Source of the DNA: Bdellovibrionales bacterium
Lineage (GTDB): Bacteria; Bdellovibrionota; Bdellovibrionia; Bdellovibrionales; Bdellovibrionaceae
Length of the DNA stretch: 64,000 nucleotides
Assembly (NCBI GenBank): GCA_005793345.1
Contig: SXSU01000092.1
Location: 135,316-199,315 of the forward strand
Direction: 5' to 3'
Position numbers and translations under genes: made by a program. The notes beneath the pieces were generated by a model. The model was not told the DNA's origin, searched no databases, and saw only the letters and a list, made by a program, of their open reading frames with translations. The number at the start of each line of letters is the position of its first letter. The stretch's first letter is position 1. Positions 9,363 through 18,863 of this stretch are shown here, piece by piece.

Positions 9363-10820
9363 CTAATCTTTGAAATCATCAGTGTTGATGCCGTATTTTT
9401 TAATTTTTCTTAGCAAAGTATTTTTAGGTATATTTGCTTGAGCGACTGTTTGGTTAATTTTTCCTTTATTTACTTTAAGGGCGCTGATGATAAACTCTTT
9501 TTCACTTTGCTCTCGAAAATTATCAAAATTTAAAGCAGATTGCGGGGCATTTATCGAATAATTGCCACCGTTCATTGTTACTGAATTAAATTTTAAATTT
9601 TCATTACTTGGCTTGCGTTTAATGGAGTCAGGTAAACTAGTTACTGATATTTCATTTGTAGTCTCATAAAAGAAAGCTCGTTCAATAATATTTTCGAGTT
9701 CACGAATATTTCCTGGCCAATTATAATTTTTCATCGCCTCAATTGCAGTTGCTGAAATTGAATTGATTGGACTATCAACATGTTGTTTAGAAACTTTTTT
9801 AATAAAATGCTGAGCTAAAAATTGAATATCATCAGTACGTTCTCTTAGTGGTGGTAAAAAGATCGGTAAAACATTAAGACGATAAAATAAATCTTCTCTA
9901 AACTTATTTTCTTCGATCATTTTTTCAAGATTTCTATTTGTCGCTGCAATAATTCGAGCATTGGTTTTAATTTCTCGATTACCACCGATAGGTGTAAAAA
10001 CTTTTTCTTGAAGTACTCGCAAAAGTTTAACTTGCATATCAGGTTTTAACTCCCCAATCTCATCTAAAAATAAAGTACCATTGTTTGCTAATTGAAATTT
10101 TCCAATCTTGCGTTCTGTCGCACCAGTGAAGGCACCTTTTTCGTGACCGAATAATTCGCTTTCCATTAATGATTCTGGAATTGCTCCGCAGTTAATAGCT
10201 ACAAAGGAACCACTTTTACGAGGGGAGTTATAGTGTATTGCGCGTGCAACTAACTCTTTACCGGTTCCATTTTCACCCCGAATGAGAACTGTGGTGTCAA
10301 CTTTACATAGTTTGTATATTAAACCAAATACTTCTTTCATTTTTTGAGATTTACCAACAAACTCACTATCTATATCATCGTCAAAAATTGGATTTGATAA
10401 AGCAAGATCAGATACCATATTACGTGCATCATTAGATTTTTTAACAATTTCAATTAATTTTAATGGATCGACAGGTTTTTCAAGATAATCATAAGCTCCT
10501 TCTTTTATGGCTTGAATAGCATCTTGTAAGTTTGCATGGGCAGTCATTAAAACAACAAAGGTTTGTGGATCATTTTCTTTTATTTTTGTAAGAGCACTTA
10601 GTCCATCAAGTTCAGGCATTTTGACATCCATCAGAACTAAATCAAAATCATTTTGAAAGATTTTTTGAATGGCTTCTAAACCATTTTCAGCTTCCTCAAT
10701 TTCAATGCAATAATCAGGAATAGAATTTTGCAAAATTGTAATTATTGATTTTCTTAATTCAAGTTCATCATCCACAATCAAAATTCGACATTTGTCTGTA
10801 TTTTCTTGAGTTTGACCCAT
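9363..10820 (-). CDS. NtrC-family sigma-54-dependent response regulator
   Basis: A 485-residue three-domain regulator. Residues about 12-130 are a receiver domain with phosphoacceptor D65 (LVLMD) and K115. Residues about 155-395 are an AAA+ sigma-54 activation domain with Walker A GENGTGKE (182-189), the sigma-54 contact loop GAFTGA (229-234) and the arginine-finger region after the Walker B LFLDEIGEL. The C-terminal 50 residues form a Fis-type helix-turn-helix with NQTVAQANIPKNTLLRKIKKYG. It lies 34 bases downstream of the CHASE2 sensor kinase gene on the same strand, so the two form a likely cognate pair. Targets cannot be read from this window. Confidence 0.93.
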   Translation of the reverse strand: MGQTQENTDKCRILIVDDELELRKSIITILQNSIPDYCIEIEEAENGLEAIQKIFQNDFDLVLMDVKMPELDGLSALTKIKENDPQTFVVLMTAHANLQDAIQAIKEGAYDYLEKPVDPLKLIEIVKKSNDARNMVSDLALSNPIFDDDIDSEFVGKSQKMKEVFGLIYKLCKVDTTVLIRGENGTGKELVARAIHYNSPRKSGSFVAINCGAIPESLMESELFGHEKGAFTGATERKIGKFQLANNGTLFLDEIGELKPDMQVKLLRVLQEKVFTPIGGNREIKTNARIIAATNRNLEKMIEENKFREDLFYRLNVLPIFLPPLRERTDDIQFLAQHFIKKVSKQHVDSPINSISATAIEAMKNYNWPGNIRELENIIERAFFYETTNEISVTSLPDSIKRKPSNENLKFNSVTMNGGNYSINAPQSALNFDNFREQSEKEFIISALKVNKGKINQTVAQANIPKNTLLRKIKKYGINTDDFKD

Positions 10821-10854
10821 ATTAATTTGTGTCTCCTTGGGGGTGATTAATAAA

Positions 10855-12687
10855 TCACTCCATGTGTAGCTGTTGTGTTGGTAGAGAAATGGTAACAGTC
10901 GTTCCTTGTTTTAAAGCGCTCTCAATTTTTATTTTTCCCCCGTGAAGTTCGACAAAATATTTTACCAAATACAAACCAAGTCCAGTTCCTTTTGATTTTA
11001 AATCTTGATTGCTTCCACGAACAAATTTTCCAAATACATTTTCAATTTCATTAGGGTTAATACCTTCACCTGTATCTTTAATTTGAACAACAATTTCATT
11101 TTCAGCTTCTTGTGAATAAATATTTACAACTCCATTAGCAGGTGTATATTTAATTGCATTATCGATCAGATTTACTAAAACCTCTTGTATTAATGTAATA
11201 TCAACTTCAATGCTAAATAAAGGTTCAAGAAAAGTATTAATTATTATATTTTTTTCTTGAGCTAAGGGTTTAAGTTGAAGAATAGCACTAACAATAAGTT
11301 CATTTATATCGGTTACATCTTTATGAATTTTAAAATCTCTAGATTCAACTCTCATAACTCTTAAAATAGATTGGATATATTTATGAAGTTCGTTTGAAGA
11401 GTTTCGTAATGCTTTTAGGTCATCATTCAAATGAGGAGGAATTTCGGTTGTTAACAAACGATCAACAATTGCTTGAATTTTTGCAATTGGTGTTTTTAGG
11501 TCATGGCTTATTAAACTTATAAAATTATTTTTTAATTGTTCTAGCTCAGAATAATTTTTTGATTCTTGAGCCAGATGCCAATTTTTCTTTTCAATCTGAT
11601 TTATAATATACCCAACAAAAATAATCCAAGTACTTGTGAGTTGAATAATAGGGGAAAAAACTGGTGTCCAAAAATAAAAAGTATCAAATAACCAAATAGA
11701 AACAGTTGTAATAATTCCAATAAAAATGAAAATAAAAACTAAAGCCACATTTTGAGGGTAATGTGATATTATAAAAACAGAAAATATTAAAATTAATAGT
11801 AACTCTATACCATAAACAAAATTTGGGAGTCGTTTTATCCATCTAGAATTAATCATATTATCAGTTACATGGGCAATTATTGTTGATCGATTTAAATTTC
11901 CTACGGGAGTTGAATATAAATTTAGATCAGAAGTTTCTGCTCCAATAATAATTATTTTTCCTTCGATATCGCTTTTAGGTGTTTGATCAGACAATACTTC
12001 AGAAAGTCTAATAGATGAAAAAACTTTATCATCTCCTCTAAAATTAATTATTTTTTTAAATGTAGACTGTTCGTCTATAGGTAAAAGTTTATTTGATAAA
12101 AGTCTTTTTGCTAATTGGAGGGACATGTGAGTAATCTGGCTATTATGCGATGTAAAAAAAGTTCTAACTTTACTATCGTCATCTTTGATCAAGTCCCCAT
12201 TACCATAGTTTTGTAATTCGTTCAATGCAAAATAAGGAAGAAGGGCTTTATCGCTTTGGTAAACAGAAGAAAGCCAAACAACTCTTGGGTCATGAAAAAC
12301 ACCAAGATTAGTGGAGTCCGTTATAGTATTGGAAATATTATCACCAAAGAAGAAAGTAATACCTATGGCAGCAGGGTTATATTTTAAAAGCTTCTCAAGC
12401 AATTCCCTCCAGCTAACATAATTCCAATAATACGAATCTGTATTTTCATTAAAATCTATAAATGGAGATCTTCTAAAAAAAACATTAACGTCACTTTTAG
12501 ATAGATTTAATAATGAAATAGAACTGTTTTGAATCTGATTACCCCTAATTTGAAGACGTATATCATAATCAGATTTTTCATCAGACAGTAATGCTAAGCA
12601 ACCAATGGCCCAGCATAAAAGACACCTTATAAGGAAGCCTCTTTGCCTATAAATATATCGAAAAAAAAAGTAAATTCTTCTATTCAC
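10855..12687 (-). CDS. CHASE2-domain sensor histidine kinase
   Basis: A 610-residue membrane kinase. One N-terminal helix (about 18-35) leads into an extracytoplasmic CHASE2 sensor (about 40-285), followed by three membrane helices (about 291-308, 314-333, 342-362). The cytoplasmic part has a HisKA domain with SHDLKTP (phosphorylated H395) and a HATPase domain with NLIDNAIKYTP, DTGEGI and GTGLGLYLVK. CHASE2 domains sense unknown extracytoplasmic signals. It likely phosphorylates the NtrC-type regulator encoded just downstream. Its start is divergent from ribF, with only about 50 bases between start codons, so promoters of the two genes must overlap. Confidence 0.92.
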   Translation of the reverse strand: MNRRIYFFFRYIYRQRGFLIRCLLCWAIGCLALLSDEKSDYDIRLQIRGNQIQNSSISLLNLSKSDVNVFFRRSPFIDFNENTDSYYWNYVSWRELLEKLLKYNPAAIGITFFFGDNISNTITDSTNLGVFHDPRVVWLSSVYQSDKALLPYFALNELQNYGNGDLIKDDDSKVRTFFTSHNSQITHMSLQLAKRLLSNKLLPIDEQSTFKKIINFRGDDKVFSSIRLSEVLSDQTPKSDIEGKIIIIGAETSDLNLYSTPVGNLNRSTIIAHVTDNMINSRWIKRLPNFVYGIELLLILIFSVFIISHYPQNVALVFIFIFIGIITTVSIWLFDTFYFWTPVFSPIIQLTSTWIIFVGYIINQIEKKNWHLAQESKNYSELEQLKNNFISLISHDLKTPIAKIQAIVDRLLTTEIPPHLNDDLKALRNSSNELHKYIQSILRVMRVESRDFKIHKDVTDINELIVSAILQLKPLAQEKNIIINTFLEPLFSIEVDITLIQEVLVNLIDNAIKYTPANGVVNIYSQEAENEIVVQIKDTGEGINPNEIENVFGKFVRGSNQDLKSKGTGLGLYLVKYFVELHGGKIKIESALKQGTTVTISLPTQQLHME

Positions 12688-12738
12688 AGATTGAAAATTA
12701 TAGCATATTTGCTAAACTTTCAAGAAGAAGGATTCAAT

Positions 12739-13740
12739 GTGAGAGTTTTTTATAGTTTAAATGAATTTAAAAATTTTATTTCAAATAATTCACTAGAAAC
12801 CACAGTGTCAGTGGGTAATTTTGATGGAATTCACAGAGGCCATAAGTTACTTCTATTAAAAAATGTTGAAATTGCAAAAGCAACTCAAACATCATCTGTT
12901 GTACTTACTTTTGACCCTCATCCAGTGCAGTTTTTTACCCATCAAAAAAATGAATTTGAACTATTGTTTAGTCGAGTGGATCAAATTGAACAATTAAGCT
13001 TATTGAATATTGATTATTTGTGTATAATTAAGTTTAATGATGAATTTTCTAAAATAAAAGCTTTAGACTTTTTAAATATATTAAAAAATGATGTAAAAGT
13101 TAAAAATTTAGTTTTAGGTTCAAATTTTTGTTTTGGATTAAATCGAGAAGGAACAATAGATTTTATAAAAAATAATATTGAGTTATTTAATTTTCATTTA
13201 GAAATCCAAAATTTAAAACAGATTGATTCACATATTGTCTCGACAAGTAATATTAAAAAAATGCTAAAAATGGGTGAGGTCAATATGGCTAATCGCCTAC
13301 TTGAGCGTAATTTTTATATTACTGGAGTAGTGCAAAAGGGAGATCAACGAGGAAAATCAATTGGTTTTCCTACAGCAAATATAATTTCATTAAAATCTAA
13401 ATTTCTTAAATGTGGTGTTTATAAAACAAGAGTAAGTTTTATAGATTCTAAAATGCAACATGAGCAAAGCGTTGTTTCAAGTCAATTTTATCAAACAAAT
13501 CAAGATAGTCAAAATTTAAGAATTTATTCATCAATAACGAACTTAGGATTTCACCCTACTTTTAAGTTAGATTCAAACATGCCAATCATAGAAACACATA
13601 TTTTTGATTGGACAGGTGACTGTTATGGTGAAACGATTAAAGTAGAGTTTATCGAGTTTTTAAGACCCGAAATGAAGTTTAGTGGTGTTGAAGAACTGAA
13701 ACAGCAAATTCAAAAAGATATTAATAGGAGTAAATCTTGA
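12739..13740 (+). CDS. ribF: Bifunctional riboflavin kinase / FAD synthetase
   Basis: A 333-residue protein when started at GTG 12739, which has an AGAAGGA ribosome site 6 bases upstream and gives the expected family N-terminus; a longer frame back to 12643 would run into the divergent kinase gene. The FAD synthetase (adenylyltransferase) half contains VGNFDGIHRGH and TFDPHP near residues 23-75 and VLGSNFCFGLNREG. The riboflavin kinase half contains GDQRGKSIGFPTANI and the final THIFDWTGDCYG and FLRPEMKF motifs. It converts riboflavin to FMN and FMN to FAD in the cytoplasm. The stop overlaps the next gene by 4 bases. Confidence 0.95.
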   Translation: MRVFYSLNEFKNFISNNSLETTVSVGNFDGIHRGHKLLLLKNVEIAKATQTSSVVLTFDPHPVQFFTHQKNEFELLFSRVDQIEQLSLLNIDYLCIIKFNDEFSKIKALDFLNILKNDVKVKNLVLGSNFCFGLNREGTIDFIKNNIELFNFHLEIQNLKQIDSHIVSTSNIKKMLKMGEVNMANRLLERNFYITGVVQKGDQRGKSIGFPTANIISLKSKFLKCGVYKTRVSFIDSKMQHEQSVVSSQFYQTNQDSQNLRIYSSITNLGFHPTFKLDSNMPIIETHIFDWTGDCYGETIKVEFIEFLRPEMKFSGVEELKQQIQKDINRSKS

Positions 13741-14540
13741 CCAATGCAAAATTTTTATATGTTGGCACCAAGAATTATTTTACCAATTTAGAAATTTTAA
13801 AACATAACTTAAAAAATTTAAACATCAATTTTGAATTTGAATTTACTGATTGTTATCCAGAAAAATTAAATACACATTTTGATGGTATACGCTTGGCAGA
13901 ACCCTTTCAAAATATTGCATTTCAAAAAAAAATAAGCAAAGTAAACACATTAATTTCTAGAATTGGAATTGTTGATTTTATTTATCAAAAAAATTTAAAT
14001 TGGTGGCCATCTTTAATTTTAAAAGAAGCATTGCATTTAGCTATAGTTCATAAGCATCAAAACTTAAGCTCTCGTGAGCGGGCTTTAATTATTGGTGTGT
14101 CAATAGATTCAAAAATTGCTTTTGATGTTTTAGTTTTAATGGGTTTTAAATCTTTTACAATTGTAGGCGAATCTCAAGAAGAGGCCAATGAATTTAAATC
14201 TTCAGTTCAAACTAAATATTTTAGTCTCGATATAGAAGCTATTTCATCAGATAAAGTGATTTTACTTCCAGGCGTTCATTCGATAGTAGTCAATACTTGG
14301 AATCTAAATAAAAAAAGTGATTTATTAACAGATTTGCTTTATTTTAATTATTTAAAAGGAAAAGGTTTGGTTTTGCATTTTTATTCTGATGATGAAAAAG
14401 ATCCTTTAATTTCTGAAGCAAATGCAATTCAAGAAAAAACTATTTCGAGGTTAGATCTATTAATTTTTAAAGAGATTGCAGCTTTAAGATATATTATTGA
14501 TATCGATGAATCTAAATTAAAATCCCTTAGTATTTTATAA
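13737..14540 (+). CDS. Putative shikimate dehydrogenase-like Rossmann-fold protein
   Basis: The 267-residue protein overlaps ribF by 4 bases and is probably translated with it. The central part (about residues 105-145) reads as a beta-alpha-beta unit, RALIIGVSIDSKIAFDVLVL followed by MGFKSFTIVGES, which matches the position and shape of the NADP-binding segment of AroE-like proteins. However the glycine-rich GAGGA signature of true shikimate dehydrogenases is missing, as are clear Lys/Asp catalytic residues. It may be a diverged paralogue with lost or changed activity. Assignment rests on fold-like pattern only. The TTG at 13737 is the only start that fits the overlap. Confidence 0.6.
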   Translation: MTNAKFLYVGTKNYFTNLEILKHNLKNLNINFEFEFTDCYPEKLNTHFDGIRLAEPFQNIAFQKKISKVNTLISRIGIVDFIYQKNLNWWPSLILKEALHLAIVHKHQNLSSRERALIIGVSIDSKIAFDVLVLMGFKSFTIVGESQEEANEFKSSVQTKYFSLDIEAISSDKVILLPGVHSIVVNTWNLNKKSDLLTDLLYFNYLKGKGLVLHFYSDDEKDPLISEANAIQEKTISRLDLLIFKEIAALRYIIDIDESKLKSLSIL

Positions 14541-14642
14541 TACTCCTCAATCTCTAGACTTGAGTATAGTACTTATCCGGTCGTTGGTGCAGTACCCATT
14601 CACAAAAGTCTGTAGTACCTTTGGATTAGTACTTTAGTAGTT

Positions 14643-14781
14643 ATTATGAAAACACAAACGTAAGTTTGGGTTTTCATAATACGGGGTGATTCAAAATCAC
14701 CCCCAACAAACAAGAAAATAACTGCTTATGATTATGTCTGATATAATCGCGAAGCGATCAGACTTAATCATGAGTAGTTAT
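14643..14781 (+). repeat. Composite palindromic repeat, full copy (HP1-HP2-HP3)
   Basis: Three hairpins in a row. HP1 is 14643-14680, with arms ATTATGAAAACACAAAC and its near-complement. HP2 is about 14683-14703, GGGGTGAT/ATCACCCC. HP3 is about 14718-14781, a 64-nt imperfect palindrome with loop GAA, a 5-nt ATAAT bulge and one T-T mismatch. It fills most of the 300-base gap between the shikimate dehydrogenase-like gene and pilB. This copy is taken as the + orientation reference. Confidence 0.9.
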
Positions 14782-14840
14782 ACAAGTAATTGTTTGAAAT
14801 AATTACTAATGGAACTTTCAAAATATTTGAGGAGTTTTCA

Positions 14841-16550
14841 ATGGCAATTGGGCCCCGTCTTGGTGAGTTATTAATTAAAGAAGGTTTAATCAAACCTGCT
14901 CAATTAGAAAAGGCGTTAGAGATTTATAAAAAAACTGGTCAACGGTTAGGTGTAATTATTGTAGAACAAGGTTTTGCTAGAGAAGAACAAATATCTAAAG
15001 TTTTAGAAAAACATTATCAATTGCCATCAATTGATCTAAGTAAATGGGTTTTTGATCCTCAAATTTTAAAACTAGTTTCAAGGGATATTTGTGAAAAAAA
15101 TTGTATTATTCCAGTCATGAAACAGGGGAATACCTTAGTCGTTGCATTTGCAGACCCAAGTAATATATTTGTCCGAGAAGATATAAGTTTTATTACAAGA
15201 TCAAAAATCCAAGTTGTTGTCACATCTGAAGCTTCAATCATGGGTGCCATTCATAAATCATTTGGTGATAAAATGAATCAAATGACTCTTCAGCAAAAAA
15301 CTACAGATAAAGGCGAAGAAGAATACCAAGTTGCAGGTGTTGGGCAATCAGATATTGTAGTATCGGGTGGTGAAATAGGAGAAGATGCACCTATAGTTAA
15401 GTTTGTGAATACAGTATTAAGCGAAGCAATTAAAAGACGAGCATCTGATATTCATTTTGAACCTTATGAAAAAAAATTCCGTGTTCGATTTAGAATTGAT
15501 GGTATTTTAGTAGAAACAATTGAACCTCCTCAAGGCACAATGGCCGTAGTTACAAGTCGATTAAAAATTATGGCTAAATTAGATATCGCTGAAAAAAGAA
15601 AACCACAAGACGGTCGAATTAAAGTAAAAACTTCACGAGGTAGCGAAATTGATTTCAGGGTAAGTACAATACCAACATTATGGGGAGAAAAAGTTGTACT
15701 TAGAATTTTAGATAAATCAACAGTTCAATTAGATATTGATAAATTGGATATGGAACGCGACGATCTTGAAATATTTAAGACAACAATTAATTATTCCCAA
15801 GGAATGGTCTTAATTACTGGACCAACAGGAAGTGGAAAAACTACTACAATTTATGCCGCTCTTTCTGAACTCAATAAAACTGATACAAATATAAATACGG
15901 TTGAAGATCCAATTGAATTTAATTTAGAAGGTATTAATCAAGTTCAGATGAATGTTGACACTGGATTAACATTTGCTGTGGCAATTAAAGCTTTTTTAAG
16001 ACAAGATCCAGATGTTTTAATGGTAGGTGAAATTCGAGATTTTGAAACTGCTGAAATAGCATTTAAGGCTGCAAGCACAGGGCACATGGTTGTGAGCACT
16101 CTACATACGAATGATGCTCCAAGTACAATTATTCGTTTAACAGAAATTGGAATTCCTTCATACCTTATTACTTCATGTGTGAATTTAATTGTAGCCCAAA
16201 GATTATTGGGAAAAATTTGTGAAAATTGTAAAGTGGCAGTTGAAGTTAATCCTCAAGCATTAAAAATATTAGGTGTAACTTCAAAAGAATTTTCTGAATA
16301 CAAATTAATGAAGGGTAAGGGATGTAGCTTTTGTAATAATACGGGTATTCGAGGACGAATACCAATTTTTGAACTCTTACCTTTAACTGACAAAATTAAA
16401 GAAGCTATTTTAAATGGTGCTTCCCAAGCTCAGTTGCGAAATTTATCCAATGAACTTGGATTAAAAACTTTAAGAAAAGCAGCATTATTAAAATTAAAAA
16501 GAGGCGAAACAACAATTGAAGAAGTTTTAGGTGCATCAGTTAAGGATTAA
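14841..16550 (+). CDS. pilB: Type IV pilus assembly ATPase PilB
   Basis: A 569-residue protein from ATG 14841, chosen because GAGGAG lies 6 bases upstream and the product begins MAIGPRLGELLIKEGL, the usual N1 (MshEN-like) start. The catalytic domain has Walker A GPTGSGKTT, the Asp box VEDPIEF, Walker B DPDVLMVGEIRD and the His box STLHTNDAPS. A tetracysteine zinc site typical of PilB/GspE is present (CENC and CSFC). The hexameric ATPase powers pilin extraction and pilus extension at the inner membrane. It starts a cluster with a PilT-like gene, pilC, pilS and pilR; pilin and secretin genes are outside the window. Confidence 0.95.
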   Translation: MAIGPRLGELLIKEGLIKPAQLEKALEIYKKTGQRLGVIIVEQGFAREEQISKVLEKHYQLPSIDLSKWVFDPQILKLVSRDICEKNCIIPVMKQGNTLVVAFADPSNIFVREDISFITRSKIQVVVTSEASIMGAIHKSFGDKMNQMTLQQKTTDKGEEEYQVAGVGQSDIVVSGGEIGEDAPIVKFVNTVLSEAIKRRASDIHFEPYEKKFRVRFRIDGILVETIEPPQGTMAVVTSRLKIMAKLDIAEKRKPQDGRIKVKTSRGSEIDFRVSTIPTLWGEKVVLRILDKSTVQLDIDKLDMERDDLEIFKTTINYSQGMVLITGPTGSGKTTTIYAALSELNKTDTNINTVEDPIEFNLEGINQVQMNVDTGLTFAVAIKAFLRQDPDVLMVGEIRDFETAEIAFKAASTGHMVVSTLHTNDAPSTIIRLTEIGIPSYLITSCVNLIVAQRLLGKICENCKVAVEVNPQALKILGVTSKEFSEYKLMKGKGCSFCNNTGIRGRIPIFELLPLTDKIKEAILNGASQAQLRNLSNELGLKTLRKAALLKLKRGETTIEEVLGASVKD

Positions 16551-16563
16551 AAGGTGAATAAAA

Positions 16564-17622
16564 ATGAAAACAATTGAGACATTACTAGAGAGTGTAAAAT
16601 TAAATGGTGGACATGAAATGCTGTTAACCCCTTACTCTGAACCACGAGTTAAAACTTTGGGTGGTTGGGTACCATTAGAAACAGAAAAAATTGATAGTAA
16701 ATCTGTAAAAAATTTATTATTCAGTATTTTAAATGAACAACAAAAAATTGATCTAACTCAATATGGATTTATAATTGGTAGTGTTTCTATACAAAGTGGA
16801 CTTAATATCAGTTTTAAAATAATTAAAAATAAATTGGGTTTTGTTGGGCAAATAAAAGAAATAGAAACTACTTCTAACAGTAAAACAAAAGTTTTTTTAA
16901 CAAGTAATTTAAAAGACCAGCTCTTAAAATGTAAGGGATTAATATTTTTAAGTGGTCCTGCTTGCTCAGGTAAAACAACTTTATTGTCGGAATGTATTGA
17001 TTTTATAAATCAAAATACTAATAATTATATTTCTTTAATTGAATCAACTGTGCAAAATATTCATTTTTCTAAAGAATCAATATTGAATCAAATTGAGGTT
17101 GGATCCAATAAAATGGATGAATCATTATGGAGATCTATAGAAAATTCAGATATCATTGCAGTGGATTTGCCCTTCACATCTTTTAATTTTGAAAAAGCCA
17201 TTGAAATGTCTGAAGCTGGAAAGTTAGTAATTATGACTATTGCAGTTGATGAGTTTTCAAGTTTGTTAAATAGAGTAAATCAATTTTTTGTTGGTGCAGC
17301 TCAAAAATATATTATTGAGCGTTGGCTTAAGCAAATGAATGTATTTGTTAACTTAAGGTTAATACAAAATCAATTTGATGATTATTCATCTGCACAAGAA
17401 ATTATAATATTTAATGATCAAATTCGTGAATTCTTAAGAGGTTCTCAACTTTCTGAAGTCTATAATTATATATTAAACTTTGGTGATAAAGTTGGAATGA
17501 AAACTTTGAATCAATCAATCATGAATTTGTATATTAAAAATAAAATACATATAAAAGAAGCATTTGCAAATTCACCCCAACCGGATGAGCTCGATAAAAT
17601 GATTGGTGATTTGGGAGTTTAA
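16564..17622 (+). CDS. Degenerate PilT-like ATPase
   Basis: A 352-residue protein placed where pilT is often found, 13 bases after pilB. A PilT-like N-terminal domain (about 1-115) is followed by a RecA-like domain with a recognisable Walker A, GPACSGKTT (about residue 137). The rest is eroded: the expected Walker B GE(I/M)RD is replaced by SDIIAVDLPF, with no catalytic glutamate, and the His box STLHTN is replaced by IMTIAVD. The spacing of these elements still matches PilT, including a following EAGKLVIM segment. It is therefore likely ATP-binding at most, perhaps a structural or regulatory subunit of the pilus motor. A canonical retraction ATPase may be encoded elsewhere. Confidence 0.75.
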   Translation: MKTIETLLESVKLNGGHEMLLTPYSEPRVKTLGGWVPLETEKIDSKSVKNLLFSILNEQQKIDLTQYGFIIGSVSIQSGLNISFKIIKNKLGFVGQIKEIETTSNSKTKVFLTSNLKDQLLKCKGLIFLSGPACSGKTTLLSECIDFINQNTNNYISLIESTVQNIHFSKESILNQIEVGSNKMDESLWRSIENSDIIAVDLPFTSFNFEKAIEMSEAGKLVIMTIAVDEFSSLLNRVNQFFVGAAQKYIIERWLKQMNVFVNLRLIQNQFDDYSSAQEIIIFNDQIREFLRGSQLSEVYNYILNFGDKVGMKTLNQSIMNLYIKNKIHIKEAFANSPQPDELDKMIGDLGV

Positions 17623-17623
17623 A

Positions 17624-18862
17624 ATGCCAATATATGCATATCAAGCACAATCGATAAATGGTAAAAAAACAAGGGGAGACCTTGAAGCAATTGATATTGA
17701 AGATGCTAAATTAAAAATTCGGCAACAGCAACTTATTCCTCTTCAAGTTGTTCAACTTAAAAACACCTATGCACGTAAAGAGAAATCTGCAACCTTTTTA
17801 CAATTATTATTTGCTCCAAAAGTAAAAACTCGTGATCTTCAAGTTTTTACTAGACAGTTTGCAACATTAATTAATGCAGGAATCACTGCAGGTGATAGTT
17901 TAAAAATATTAGAAACAGGAACAGGAAATCCACTCTTGCGGCAAGTGATTCGTAAAGTTCGTATTTCTGTTGAGGCTGGAAAAAATCTTGGTGATTCTAT
18001 GGCAGCGTTTCCTATTACTTTTGATAATTTTTATTGTAATATGATTAGAGCAGGAGAGGCTTCTGGGAGTTTAGATAATATTCTAAATCGAATGGCAGTG
18101 TACTTAGAAAAAAATGAAAAAGTTAAAAACCAAGTAAAGAGCGCAATGTCATATCCAGTATTAATTTTAGCATTAACTGCAATAGTTGTTTCAGGAATTT
18201 TAGTTTTTGTAATTCCTAAATTTCAAGAAATGTATACCAGTTCAGGTTCCGATTTACCTCAACTCACACAAATGATCATAGCATTGAGTTATGCCATAAG
18301 ATCAAAGTGGTATTTCTTAGTTTTATTATTTTTTGCAGGACCTTCAATTTTAGTAGCTTATTATAATACAGGCGAAGGCAAAAAACTTATTGATAAAATA
18401 TTCATTGATTCACCTCTATTTGGAGACTTAATTGTTAAATCAAGTGTAGCAAGATTTTCCAGAACAATGTCGACTTTACTATCTTCTGGGGTTCCACTTT
18501 TAGAAGCTATTGAAGCTGCGGCTAAAACAGTTGGAAATGTTATTATTGAAAATACTTTAAATAAATGTCGTGAAAGTGTTGCCGTAGGGAAGGGTTTTGC
18601 GCTTCCTCTTTCTAAACTCAAAATTTTACCACCGATGGTTGGGCAAATGGTTTCAATAGGAGAACATACTGGAGCTCTCGATTCAATGTTAAGTAAAGTT
18701 GCAGATTTTTATGAGGATGAAGTGGAGAATGTAATTAAATCTATGACATCATTAATTGAACCATTAATGTTAGTCATAATAGGCTGTATTATTGCTGTAA
18801 TTCTGATTGCAATGTATTTACCGATTTTTGGAATGGCAGATGCAGTTACTCGAGGGGGATAA
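17624..18862 (+). CDS. pilC: Type IV pilus inner-membrane platform protein PilC
   Basis: A 412-residue PilC/GspF protein. The ATG at 17624 is preferred because GGGAG lies 6 bases upstream and the product starts MPIYAYQAQSINGKKTRGDL, as PilC proteins do. Two repeated GspF domains are seen (FTRQFATLINAGITAGDSLK and FSRTMSTLLSSGVPLLEAIE), each ending in membrane helices (VLILALTAIVVSGILVFVIP and the C-terminal LVIIGCIIAVILIAMYLPIF). PilC forms the membrane platform turned by PilB/PilT motors. It begins one base after the PilT-like stop and its 3' end is followed immediately by pilS. Confidence 0.95.
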   Translation: MPIYAYQAQSINGKKTRGDLEAIDIEDAKLKIRQQQLIPLQVVQLKNTYARKEKSATFLQLLFAPKVKTRDLQVFTRQFATLINAGITAGDSLKILETGTGNPLLRQVIRKVRISVEAGKNLGDSMAAFPITFDNFYCNMIRAGEASGSLDNILNRMAVYLEKNEKVKNQVKSAMSYPVLILALTAIVVSGILVFVIPKFQEMYTSSGSDLPQLTQMIIALSYAIRSKWYFLVLLFFAGPSILVAYYNTGEGKKLIDKIFIDSPLFGDLIVKSSVARFSRTMSTLLSSGVPLLEAIEAAAKTVGNVIIENTLNKCRESVAVGKGFALPLSKLKILPPMVGQMVSIGEHTGALDSMLSKVADFYEDEVENVIKSMTSLIEPLMLVIIGCIIAVILIAMYLPIFGMADAVTRGG

Positions 18863-18863
18863 A

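Noticed and set aside
14643-14781. Palindromic repeat as an ordinary intrinsic terminator
   Set aside because: Copies also occur in divergent promoter gaps (31.2 and 60.4 kb), where no terminator is needed, and there is no T tract after HP3.
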